From contig NZ_LT706962.1 of the NCBI RefSeq assembly GCF_900155535.1, forward strand, positions 257,079 to 321,078: a stretch of 64,000 bases of DNA, given 5' to 3'. Origin of the DNA: Corynebacterium urinipleomorphum (GTDB lineage: Bacteria; Actinomycetota; Actinomycetes; Mycobacteriales; Mycobacteriaceae). Each line of letters opens with the position of its first letter. The first letter of the stretch is position 1. Under the pieces are notes generated by a model. The model was not told the DNA's origin. It made no database searches and saw only the letters and a list, made by a program, of their open reading frames with translations. Both the position numbers and the translations under genes were made by a program. Shown piece by piece: positions 16,133-23,371 of this stretch.

Positions 16133-16732
16133 TCAGAGCCCGAAGGCTCCGCCGCTAACGAGGATCACGATGCCGAGGCCTATGAGAACGACGGGAAAGA
16201 GGATGTCCTCCCAGCGTTCGAGCACTTCCGCGATCGGGGGGCGGGTGGCGACGAACTTTGCCAGGGCCACCAAGACCGCAACGAGCGCGAGGAAGATAAC
16301 GCAGTAGGCGACTACTGCGAGAGGTTCCACGCTGAGGAAGACAGGGGTGTAGACACCGATGTTGTCGCCGCCATTGGCAAAAGTGACGCCTGCGACTGTC
16401 CCTACGCCGACCTTCTTGCCGGAAACCTTGGCCTCGTCGTCATCGTCGTCATCGTCTCCGCGCCAGGCCTCCCATGCGGCCCAGAGGCCGATGCCCAGCG
16501 GGATGAGACCAAAGTATGGAATGGCTGCCGGGGGCAGAAATGCTCCGGCGCCGATGGTCACAAGGATCGCGGCGACGAGGATGCCGGCAAATCCGAGGTA
16601 CTGGCCGGCCAAAATACGGGCGGTGGTGCCGCTCTGGCCTGCCCCTCGCGCGAAGAAAAGGGAGAGCACGATGATGTCGTCGATGTTGGTAGCTGCGAAC
16701 AGGCCTATAGCCTGCAAGACCGTGGTGAGCAT
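16133..16732 (-). CDS. cadD: Cadmium resistance transporter (CadD family)
   Basis: A 199-residue membrane protein of the CadD/LysE-like group that exports or sequesters Cd2+. Features: N-terminal helix with ATNIDDIIVLSLFFARG (the conserved N-x-D-D motif), GQYLGFAGIL, a second motif ANGGDNIGVYTPVF, and a cytoplasmic loop with seven consecutive Asp after EAWRGD (about residues 90-97) that may bind metal. About five to six membrane segments are visible. The start ATG at 16732 overlaps the cmtR stop by one base, so the two genes form an operon whose regulator comes first. Specificity for cadmium is inferred from the family and from CmtR. Confidence 0.88.
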   Translation of the reverse strand: MLTTVLQAIGLFAATNIDDIIVLSLFFARGAGQSGTTARILAGQYLGFAGILVAAILVTIGAGAFLPPAAIPYFGLIPLGIGLWAAWEAWRGDDDDDDDEAKVSGKKVGVGTVAGVTFANGGDNIGVYTPVFLSVEPLAVVAYCVIFLALVAVLVALAKFVATRPPIAEVLERWEDILFPVVLIGLGIVILVSGGAFGL

Positions 16733-17091
16733 TACGCGCCCTCCCCAGCTACGTCGCATCCGGGAAGCGAGCAGGCGGGATCCATGCACGGGGCGTCTTC
16801 GTCTACTGCCAGGGTGGCATCGACCAGTGTCGTCAGCGCCTGCGCCAGGTGCGGATCGGCAATCTCGTATCGTGTCCGACGACCCTCGGGCTCGGAGACG
16901 ACGATCCCGCAATCGCGCAGGCATGCCAGGTGGTTGGACACATTCGAGCGTGTCAGGTCCAAAGCTCGAGCCAGTTCCGCCGGGTAAGCGGGATGGTCGA
17001 GCAGGGTCAAGATGATCCGCGATCGAGTGGGATCGGCCAGTGCACGACCCAGGCGGTTCATCACGTCGAGACGCGAAGCAATAGTCAGCAT
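16732..17091 (-). CDS. cmtR: CmtR-type cadmium/lead-sensing ArsR repressor
   Basis: A 119-residue ArsR/SmtB winged-helix repressor. The helix DLTRSNVSNHLACLRDCGIVV carries Cys57 and Cys61, and Cys102 lies in VDEDAPC. These are the positions of the three metal ligands of Mycobacterium tuberculosis CmtR, so the Cd(II)/Pb(II) sensing site is complete. Two extra cysteines (107, 112) lie in the tail. It should repress its own promoter (17099-17126) and cadD, and leave DNA when metal binds. The ATG at 17091 is 7 bases from a good -10 box, so the mRNA is probably leaderless. Confidence 0.92.
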   Translation of the reverse strand: MLTIASRLDVMNRLGRALADPTRSRIILTLLDHPAYPAELARALDLTRSNVSNHLACLRDCGIVVSEPEGRRTRYEIADPHLAQALTTLVDATLAVDEDAPCMDPACSLPGCDVAGEGA

Positions 17092-17098
17092 GAACTGA

Positions 17099-17126
17099 AC
17101 TATACAGCGAGCACTGAACCTGTCAA
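17099..17126 (-). promoter_or_regulatory. Promoter of cmtR-cadD
   Basis: On the minus strand: -35 TTGACA (complement of 17121-17126), 16-base spacer, -10 TATAGT (complement of 17099-17104). Only 7 bases separate the -10 box from the cmtR ATG. The word GTTCAG occurs twice (just after the -35 box and just after the -10 box), which could be half-sites for CmtR. The match to the consensus is the best in the window. Confidence 0.8.
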
Positions 17127-17149
17127 GTCTGATGTAGTGGCGTAGCCGT

Positions 17150-17719
17150 GTGTGCTGCCCAGAAGACAGTGGAAGTGGCAGAGATACCGGCAAAGTTGCG
17201 AAACAGCGTCGCCAGCTCGAGATCCAAGTTGTGCGCGAGCCTGGCGTAGTTGGCGAGATCGGTTTTCAGGCCCCAAGCAATGACCCGAACGGAACAAAAC
17301 ACGATGGCCTCATCATCTTGAACCGGGAAGGCTCGAACAAACTTATCCACCTCATCCACAGCCTCGACTCGATTCCCGTTTGCAGCGGGGACACCTCGGG
17401 GTTCGACGACGGTTCGCGCCGCCAAGGAGAGCCTTGCCGGATGGATTGCCGAGAGGGACAACAAGGGAGAGAACACTGGCGACGGTGCATACTTGGTTGA
17501 ACCACGCTCGTTTCTGACGATCGGCCCATACGCGATTTGTGCCGCGCCCAAGGCAAACGAATTAGCTCGAAGTTCCGTAGCTTTGGAAGTTTCCGCTCGA
17601 ACCGCAAGTCACCGGAGGTACTCACCTTTGACGAGCTTGTCGAGCGTTCACGTTGGAGCGTGGAGCTTGCCGAGAGGCAGGAAGAGGCGGAAGCGGAATT
17701 TCCTAACTTTCCGCCCTAA
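17150..17719 (+). pseudogene. Decayed Shedu (SduA, DUF4263) anti-phage gene
   Basis: Three plus-strand pieces read as one family in order. (1) about 17180-17385: VVREPGVVGEIGF, NGTKHDGLIILNREGSNKL and LIHLIHSLDSIPV. (2) in the +1 frame, about 17405-17560: VRAAKESLAGWIAERDNKGE then GAYLVEPRSFLTIG. (3) back in the first frame to the stop at 17719: KFRSFGSFRSNRKSPEVLTF then DELVERSRWSVELAERQ. I recognise these as the N-terminal and C-terminal parts of DUF4263/Shedu proteins. The middle, which holds the nuclease core, is missing, so an internal deletion plus at least two frameshifts have killed the gene. No start with a ribosome site is visible. Recognition is from memory of the family pattern. 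Confidence 0.7.
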
Positions 17720-17758
17720 GGAGCGCTCCTGCTCACGTCATATAATTGACTCCTGTTG

Positions 17759-17802
17759 TGTAACCGGAGTCGGAACCCGGTGTAACCGGAGCGTAACCGC
17801 GA
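17759..17802 (+). repeat. Four phased 11-bp units (TGTAACCGGAG type)
   Basis: Units: TGTAACCGGAG (17759-17769), TCGGAACCCGG (17770-17780), TGTAACCGGAG (17781-17791), CGTAACCGCGA (17792-17802). Units 1 and 3 are identical, 4 matches at 8 positions, 2 is diverged. The 11-bp phase, about one helical turn, is typical of binding arrays for a replication initiator or regulator. No such gene is adjacent. Confidence 0.5.
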
Positions 17803-17843
17803 ACCTGATATAACTGGTCAGGACGTTTCATGAAAGCCCCGAC

Positions 17844-17923
17844 CTGGGGGTTTGCGTTTCTGACGGATTCAGATTTACAAAACTTTCGTTTGGCCCTGCT
17901 CCAAAATTAGAAACGCACCCCAG
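17844..17923. repeat. 80-bp inverted-repeat element (MITE-like or REP-like)
   Basis: Left arm CTGGGG-GTT-TGCGTTTCT (17844-17861) and right arm AGAAACGCACCCCAG (17909-17923) are complementary over 15 positions apart from a 3-base insertion. The 47-base centre is AT-rich. The left end shares GACCTGGGGGTTT with 14175-14187. It encodes nothing convincing. It could be a miniature mobile element or a large terminator. Confidence 0.5.
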
Positions 17924-18311
17924 AGTGAGAACGCTGGGAAACCACTTTCCAGGTATCCCAGCGCGAACCCCTCCCCAAAACTCGCCCCTCAAGTTTTGCT
18001 GGCTATGACCATCTGCTTTCTCGCTCGCCATGCGAGTACCGCTAGGGTGCTCGGCTCCGGCGGCGAGCACCACACTGTTGGCGCTGTGAAGGCGTGCGAG
18101 TATTTATCAGTGCTGAACACTGACCGCCGTACGGGCGTAATCACCCTTTCTGGGCCGAGTAGTTTTCTTGCTTCGTAACCGCAAAAGCCGCTAAAACGGC
18201 CCCAAAAACCTTTCCAAAAACTCTCTTACCTGTAGAAATGTTTTCTTGCCCGTTTTTTGCTTCCTGACTGCCCGTTCCAGATGCCTGGCCGGCCCGGGGA
18301 GCTAGGCGGAT
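17924..18311. other. Non-coding stretch, no recognised feature
   Basis: About 390 bases between the inverted-repeat element and the VOC gene. Short open frames on both strands have no ribosome site and no recognisable similarity. The 18170-18260 part is A/T-rich with several homopolymer runs, unlike the GC-rich flanks. I see nothing I can name. Confidence 0.5.
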
Positions 18312-18671
18312 CTAGTCGATCGGGGCGACGCGGATGAGGTTTCTGTCGGGGTCGGCGACGACGAAGGTGGTGCCAAAGACCTCCTCGTACGGTTCGCGGA
18401 GGACGGACACACCCTTGCCTTTCCACCTCTCAAAGGTGGGAATGACATCGTCGGCGGGAACATTGAGGCACACCTCGGTGGTGCGGGTGCCCGCGGTTCC
18501 AAGAGCGCCGGAGTTGCCGGTCCAAAGGGCTAGGGAAACGTCTTCGGCCAGAGCGAACGTGACGTAGCGGGGCGAGACGAAGCCGGTGTCGAGGCCGAGA
18601 AGATCGCGGTAGAAGTCGACGGATGTGTCGATGTCCGAGACGTAGACGATGAAAACGATTTCGCGGTTCAC
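18312..18671 (-). CDS. VOC (glyoxalase/dioxygenase fold) family protein
   Basis: A 119-residue protein with the two beta-alpha-beta-beta-beta modules of the vicinal oxygen chelate fold. Module 1 is IVFIVYVSDIDTSVDFYRDL then GLDTGFVSPRYVTFAL; module 2 is TEVCLNVPADDVIPTFERWKGKGV...FVVADPDRNLIRVAPID. The typical ending DPDRNLIR is present. The metal-ligand pattern is incomplete, so the substrate cannot be told; similar proteins act in aldehyde detoxification or bind antibiotics. The GTG start at 18671 has AAGGAG 7 bases upstream. Confidence 0.82.
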   Translation of the reverse strand: MNREIVFIVYVSDIDTSVDFYRDLLGLDTGFVSPRYVTFALAEDVSLALWTGNSGALGTAGTRTTEVCLNVPADDVIPTFERWKGKGVSVLREPYEEVFGTTFVVADPDRNLIRVAPID

Positions 18672-18750
18672 GGATTGCTCCTTAAGTAGGGGACGGTACT
18701 GCCAGCATAAGAGCAAAGGGACTCATCGAGCCGACGACAATTCCTCAGGG

Positions 18751-19641
18751 CTATTCCTGCACCTGCGGCCGGGCAGCGGAACCGCCGGCCTCGCTGCGGG
18801 GTTTAGAGCGCCACGTGACCACGGCGCCGGCGAGCGCGACCATAGGGATGCCCACGAGCATGCGGGTGGTCAGCTCGTCGCCCATGAACAGCCAGCCGAG
18901 GATCGACCCGACCACAGGATCAAGAGCAAAGAGCGTGCCGACGACCTGCGCAGACGTAATCCTCGCCGCCAAAGTGTCGGCGATGTAGGGGATCACCACA
19001 CCGATGAGTGCGGCGAGGGTGAGGATGAGCCAGGAGTGGGGGGAGACGTCGATAAGCTTCGGTGCCGCGATGGGGAGCGTGACAAGTGCAGCGACGGCGA
19101 CCGAAATGGCCAGGTCCGTGAGCCCGCCGCCCTCGGCCTTGCCCACGCGCTCAGCGAAGACGGTGTACGCGGCGAAGAACGCGCCGGCGAGGAACCCGTA
19201 AACGAGGCCGACCGGGTCCATGCCGGACGACGGCCCCGCGATGAGAACCACACCGATGAAGGCGACGAGCGCCCAGCCGCGTTCGCGCCAGCGCTTGAGC
19301 CCCAGGAACGACACGAGGCAGGGTCCAAGGAAGTCGAGCGTGACCGCCACGCCGAGCGGGAGACGCTCGACAGCCGCGAAGTAGAACTGGTTCATCGCGG
19401 CCATGGCGATGCCGTAGATGCCCGCGTTGATCCAGCGTTGCAGCGTGAACGTGCGCACCGCCGGGCGGAACGCCACGAGCATGACCACCGCGGAGACGAC
19501 CAAGCGGAACGTCGACACAGCGACGGTGCCCAGCTCCGCGAAGAGCGTGGACGAGACCACCGCCGACGCCTGGATTCCCAGCGAGCCGACCAGCACGAGC
19601 GCGACCGGACGTAGGTCCACCGAGCTGTTCATGTGCGCCAT
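18751..19641 (-). CDS. EamA/RhtA-like transporter (drug/metabolite superfamily)
   Basis: A 296-residue inner-membrane protein with ten predicted helices arranged as two EamA repeats. The first is ASAVVSSTLFAELGTVAVSTFR…; the second is YGFLAGAFFAAYTVFAERVG…, with LDPVVGSILGWLFMGDELTT near the end. RhtA-like members export threonine or homoserine and other small metabolites; the actual substrate here is unknown. The start ATG at 19641 has GGAGG seven bases upstream. It has its own promoter-like sequence (19694-19721), although the CPBP gene lies just upstream on the same strand. Confidence 0.85.
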   Translation of the reverse strand: MAHMNSSVDLRPVALVLVGSLGIQASAVVSSTLFAELGTVAVSTFRLVVSAVVMLVAFRPAVRTFTLQRWINAGIYGIAMAAMNQFYFAAVERLPLGVAVTLDFLGPCLVSFLGLKRWRERGWALVAFIGVVLIAGPSSGMDPVGLVYGFLAGAFFAAYTVFAERVGKAEGGGLTDLAISVAVAALVTLPIAAPKLIDVSPHSWLILTLAALIGVVIPYIADTLAARITSAQVVGTLFALDPVVGSILGWLFMGDELTTRMLVGIPMVALAGAVVTWRSKPRSEAGGSAARPQVQE

Positions 19642-19693
19642 ATGCAGCCTCCTTTGCCTGGAAAACCCGACTACAGCGGCAAAACCCGTTCAT

Positions 19694-19721
19694 CGTATAG
19701 GCCGCGCCGCAGCGGGGGCAA
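19694..19721 (-). promoter_or_regulatory. Promoter-like sequence for the EamA gene
   Basis: Minus strand: -35 TTGCCC (complement of 19716-19721), 16-base spacer, -10 TATACG (complement of 19694-19699), about 53 bases before the ATG at 19641. It sits between the CPBP stop and the EamA start. Confidence 0.5.
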
Positions 19722-19732
19722 GATAGGGTGGC

Positions 19733-20413
19733 TTAGGCGAAGGCGAGCACGATCAGCTGCACCAGAATGTTGTTGCACATGTGCAGGATGAAGCCCGCCC
19801 ACAGCGAGCGGTGCCAGCGGGTCACCAGCGCGAACGCGACGCCGGCGAAGAACGTGTAGACGATGGCCGGCGGGGCGATGTGCACAAGCCCGAACACCAG
19901 CGAGGTCAGCAGCACGCTGGCAACCGCCGGCATCACGGTGTCCAGGTACCCCATGAGGAGGCGGCGGAACACGAGCTCTTCGAGGAACGGTCCGATCAAC
20001 AAGTACGCGCCCAAAGTAATGAGCACGAGGGTGCTGCCGGCGCCGGCCGGACTCGAAGCGCCAGACGACTCGAGACCAAGCAGTGGCCCGACAATCGACG
20101 TGCAGGCCGCAGACGCGACGATCGCGAGGGGGACTTGCCACACCAGATGCCATCCGCGCTTGCCCAGGGGCCGGAACCCGAGTGGGAGCCCGCGGCGCTT
20201 CATGTACGCGACCAACGCGACGCTAGGGATAGCCAGAGACAGGATGATCAGCACCGGCAGGAGCGTCCTGACCATGCCGCCGAGGTCGAGGCCCTTCAGG
20301 CCGAATGCCGAGCCGATCAGCAGCGCGTACACCGCCAGCATCGCGGCGACGCCGACGATCATGTCCTTCAGTTGCGGGCGGACGCTCAGGGGATCCAGCT
20401 CAGAGTCGCTCAT
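19733..20413 (-). CDS. CPBP family intramembrane glutamic endopeptidase
   Basis: A 226-residue membrane protein of the CPBP (Abi/CAAX-like) protease family. The first motif EELVFRRLLMGYLD (EExxxR) is present, and further on FGLVHIAPPAIVYTFFAGVAF (FxxxH). Together these give the Glu/His active site within the membrane. Seven to eight helices are visible. In bacteria such enzymes process peptides, confer bacteriocin self-immunity, or act in stress signalling; I cannot choose. The ATG at 20413 is taken because the upstream extension is proline/alanine-rich and unlike the family. One copy of the dispersed 11-bp word (20423-20433) lies just upstream of the start. Confidence 0.85.
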   Translation of the reverse strand: MSDSELDPLSVRPQLKDMIVGVAAMLAVYALLIGSAFGLKGLDLGGMVRTLLPVLIILSLAIPSVALVAYMKRRGLPLGFRPLGKRGWHLVWQVPLAIVASAACTSIVGPLLGLESSGASSPAGAGSTLVLITLGAYLLIGPFLEELVFRRLLMGYLDTVMPAVASVLLTSLVFGLVHIAPPAIVYTFFAGVAFALVTRWHRSLWAGFILHMCNNILVQLIVLAFA

Positions 20414-21143
20414 GGGAGCACAGCTTATCGACGACACATGAGCCCCGCCCGCCGCTGCCAGGCAACGGTGAGCCAACCCCGATGCAACGGGCATTAGTTC
20501 ATCATTGCTCTCAACGGTTCATGTCTCATAGTGGTTCTTGCGGGGTTAAGTAGCAAAAAGTGTGTCTGGTCGGCGTGTCGTCGGTTGGGTGCACTTTTTG
20601 TTATTTGAGTGGTCCTTTTCTGATTCCTATCGAGTGTTCGTATTCGGTTGGGATAGCGTTGTCGTAGAAGGCTGGTCGGCCTGTTTGGTGGTCGGCTTTG
20701 TTTCGGTCTTCTGGGACGAGATCGGGAACTTTGGCGAGTTGATCTTGTCCATAAGCGCACTGCCTGGCGATCTGTAACGGGTCGTCAGGCAGTTGCGTTT
20801 TCGTATGCAAGTACCATTCGAGCATTTTGCGTTGCCGCTCGCCTGATCTGCCGCGGTGGGCATCAGCGATGCGCTTGAGTTGAGCGTTGACGCCACCTTC
20901 AAGACTATTGGTGGTCGATGCCCACCGGGCTGGTTCGAGTGCGCCTGGTGGTGGCTGCAGGTAGGTGAATAGCCAGTTGTTGCGCGATAGGTGCAGAAGC
21001 GAGTTATATGCCTTGCGTACCCGGATGTGGGTGAATTCCCACTGGTGATTCAGCGTACGACGCTCTTTGGGCACAGGTGTCTTCTCGTTCAAAAAGTCCT
21101 TGTAGACCTGGCCGAAGTTGAAGCGTCCTGGTTTTCGTTCCGC

Positions 21144-22058
21144 TTATTGAACGCCCAACGGCTGGGCGTGTGATTGTTGATAGTAGGCATCTTCCATCTC
21201 TTGTGGGGTGATGTATCCCAATGACTCGTGCAGGCGGTGGTTGTTCCACCAGTACACCCAGCGAAGGGTCGCGATTTCGACTTCCCCAACCGACGTCCAC
21301 GGCCGGTGGGGATAGATCAGCTCGGTCTTGTAGAGACCGTTGACCGTTTCCGCCAACGCGTTGTCGTAGGAATCGCCGACGGTGCCAACGGACGGATCGA
21401 TCCCAGCTTGAGCGAGTGCCTCACCGTAGCGGATGGACACGTACTGCGAGCCGCGATCGCTGTGGTGGACTAGTCCTGCAGCACGAAGATCACCTGCGTG
21501 ATAAAGAGCGTGCTCAAAAGCCTCAAGAGGCAGCTCATCGGTGCGCATGCTCGCCCTGGTGGCAACCCCGACAATCTTGCGGGAGTACACATCGGTGATG
21601 AACGCGGTGTATGCAAACCCCGACAGGGTACGCACGTAGGTGATGTCAGCGACCCACAGCCGGTGCGGCGCTGACGCGGTGAAGTCACGATTGACCAGAT
21701 CAGGACGACGATCCGGGACATCAGCCCGAAGCGTTGTGATCGGAGTGCGGCCCCTTCTGCGGCCTTGGATGCCGGCGAGTTTCATCAACCGTGCCGTCTG
21801 ATCACGACCGATGTCCCAGCCGGCGCGCTGCATGGCCTTCCACATCTTGCGTACCCCGTAGACGCTGAAGTTGTCCTCGAAGACTCTCACCAATTCGGGG
21901 ATCAGCAGCGCGTCTGACAAGCTCCTGGCCGACGGGGCTCGTGTTTTAGCTGCTCGGTAGCCGCGAGAGGTGATAAACCCACATTCTGTCTGCCTTAACG
22001 TGCGACAGATGGCCTCGACCCCGAAGCGATCGCGATACGTGTCGATGTATTCGATCAT
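21144..22058 (-). CDS. IS3-family transposase OrfB, copy 2
   Basis: A 304-residue DDE integrase-core protein, the same length as copy 1. The triad sits in VADITYV, HHSDRGSQYVS and DNALAETVNGLYK. The frame is intact. Differences from copy 1 are spread over the protein, including the tail (HAQPLGVQ here, DAQTLGVK in copy 1). Expression is probably as an OrfAB fusion by frameshifting at 22088-22094. Confidence 0.92.
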   Translation of the reverse strand: MIEYIDTYRDRFGVEAICRTLRQTECGFITSRGYRAAKTRAPSARSLSDALLIPELVRVFEDNFSVYGVRKMWKAMQRAGWDIGRDQTARLMKLAGIQGRRRGRTPITTLRADVPDRRPDLVNRDFTASAPHRLWVADITYVRTLSGFAYTAFITDVYSRKIVGVATRASMRTDELPLEAFEHALYHAGDLRAAGLVHHSDRGSQYVSIRYGEALAQAGIDPSVGTVGDSYDNALAETVNGLYKTELIYPHRPWTSVGEVEIATLRWVYWWNNHRLHESLGYITPQEMEDAYYQQSHAQPLGVQ

Positions 22059-22372
22059 CTTCTGGTGGGACGGTCGAGTTCCGCTGCGAAAAAAGCTGAC
22101 GCGGTCTTTAAGATCTCGTTCGCCCTGCGCAGCTCTTTGTTCTCCTGCCGCAGACGCTTCAGTTCGTCGTCAACCGACTCGCCAGTGCTCCGCTGAACGT
22201 CGGGGGACGCTTTGACAGGTTTCAACCAGTTGTTGAGCGTGTGCGCCGAGACGCCGAGCTTCTCGCCGATCTCCTCCGCCGCCGCCCACTTCGAACACCC
22301 CTCAAGCTCAACGAGCTCCTCGGCTAACCTCACCGCCTTGTCCTTGAACTCGTCACTGAACTTCCTAGGCAT
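22055..22372 (-). CDS. IS3-family transposase OrfA, copy 2
   Basis: A 105-residue DNA-binding half with a helix-turn-helix (MPRKFSDEFKDKAVRLAEEL...VSAHTLNNWLK) and C-terminal zipper helix (DELKRLRQENKELRRANEIL). It overlaps orfB by 4 bases. AGGAGGATTGG precedes the ATG at 22372. Confidence 0.92.
   Translation of the reverse strand: MPRKFSDEFKDKAVRLAEELVELEGCSKWAAAEEIGEKLGVSAHTLNNWLKPVKASPDVQRSTGESVDDELKRLRQENKELRRANEILKTASAFFAAELDRPTRR
22088..22094 (-). other. Programmed -1 frameshift heptamer in IS3 copy 2
   Basis: T TTT TTC on the coding strand, in the same codon phase as in copy 1 (12617-12623). Its conservation between two diverged copies supports a functional slip site for the OrfAB fusion. 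Confidence 0.7.
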
Positions 22373-23299
22373 GATCCAATCCTCCTCTAGAAACGATCGG
22401 AACTAAACCCAGGACGCCTCAAAGTCGTGCAGGTGTAGTGTCCATTCCCTGGCTTGGTCGAGGTTGGTGATTGTGGTCAGTTTCAACGCGAGTGCGTAGA
22501 TGGCTTTGCCGGCATCAGTGCGGGGGCGTGCTGTGGTGTAGCGGCGGATGACGCGTTGGGCATGGACAAGACAGCGTTGGATCACAGTGTTGGGCCAGCA
22601 GGCTTTGATCGCCGAGTAGGCGCCTTGGCCGCCGTCGAGGACGACGCATAACGGTTCGGCGATACCGCGCAGCAGTTGTGTGTAGGCGTGGGCTGATTCG
22701 CCTTTGGCCCAGTGCCAGGCGATGACGTGGTCGAAGCTTGCAGCTACGAGCAGGCAGCCGGCGTCGGTGTAGGTGCCGTCGATGAAGATCTGGTCGTAGA
22801 CCCGGTTGGGGTCTGGGGTGTTGGGCACATCGATGAGCCAGAACGAGGCGAACCGGCGGTCCAAGGTCCACCTACTGACACCTGCTTGCCTGGCAATGTC
22901 TGTCAACGGGGCTGTGCCGGTGACGTAGGTGTGGAACCTGGCGAAGTCGCGGGCGCGGGTCTGGTCGGTACGGCGGCGAGTGAAAGTGGATCCGCAATCT
23001 TTGCACCGCCACCTGATAGAGCCTTTGGAGGTGGTGCCGTTCTTCTTCGTTTCCCCATTACATAAGGGGCATCGTGGTCTGTTTGGTGTCACCGGGAAAG
23101 CACACCAACACCCGGGTAGCACATGCAGGTGCCATTCCGGTGGATTGAACGAAAAACGGGCCCGAATAAGGTCTGGAACCTAATTCAAGCCCGATTTAGG
23201 TAGGTTGAGCAGCGTCAACGATGAAACTCAGACACACATTCTGCTACTTAACCCTTCTTGCGCGCGACAAAGCGCGGCACGGGAAAATGACAGCAGATC

Positions 23300-23331
23300 G
23301 GCCCGCACCCTCCAGGCGGAAGGTGCGGGCC
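23300..23331 (-). terminator. Terminator of the lactate operon
   Basis: Perfect 10-bp stem GGCCCGCACC (23300-23309) and GGTGCGGGCC (23322-23331), 41 bases after the lutC stop. IS1249 copy 2 ends 45 bases further on, so the operon and its terminator are not damaged. Confidence 0.7.
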
Positions 23332-23371
23332 TATCTGTGTGCGCGTTCAGCGGTTTCCCGCTCGGCCGGCG

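Larger units (their letters stand above)
21119..22421 (-). mobile_element. IS3-family insertion sequence, copy 2, inside IS1249
   Basis: A 1303-bp element with 24-bp inverted repeats at 21119-21142 and 22398-22421. AAGT is repeated at both sides (21115-21118 and 22422-22425), which is 4 bp, or 3 bp if one A belongs to the element. It is a diverged relative of copy 1: orfA and orfB differ at many residues (for example LEGCSKWAAAEEIGEKLGVS against LEGCSKWGAAVEIGEKLGIP), so it came from another source copy. Confidence 0.92.
20601..23122 (-). pseudogene. IS1249 transposase interrupted by IS3 copy 2
   Basis: The two parts are 22426-23122 (N-terminal, about 232 codons, ending in the segment WTLHLHDF) and 20601-21118 (C-terminal, beginning near GQVYKDFLNEK). 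Both match the intact 404-residue transposase of copy 1 throughout. The catalytic Asp residues are separated from the catalytic Glu by the inserted 1.3-kb IS3 element, so no functional protein is made. The intact copy 1 could still act on these ends. Confidence 0.92.
20543..23254 (-). mobile_element. IS1249-like insertion sequence, copy 2, split by an IS3 element
   Basis: Same ends as copy 1. The 8-bp target duplication is TTCTTGCG (20535-20542 and 23255-23262), different from that of copy 1, so this is a separate insertion and not the other end of a composite transposon. After removing the IS3 element (21119-22421) and one 4-bp duplicate, the length is again 1405 bp. It inserted just past the terminator of the lactate operon. 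Confidence 0.93.

Noticed and set aside
17123..17551. 142-codon minus-strand frame next to cmtR
   Set aside because: It is antisense to the Shedu remnant, has no ribosome site and no recognisable family, while the plus strand reads clear family segments.
17828..18073. 81-codon minus-strand frame near the inverted repeat
   Set aside because: It runs through the inverted-repeat arms and has no ribosome site; probably repeat sequence, not a protein.
14314..23254. Composite transposon made of two IS1249 copies carrying cmtR-cadD
   Set aside because: Each IS copy has its own 8-bp target duplication and the outer flanks differ, so the copies inserted one by one.
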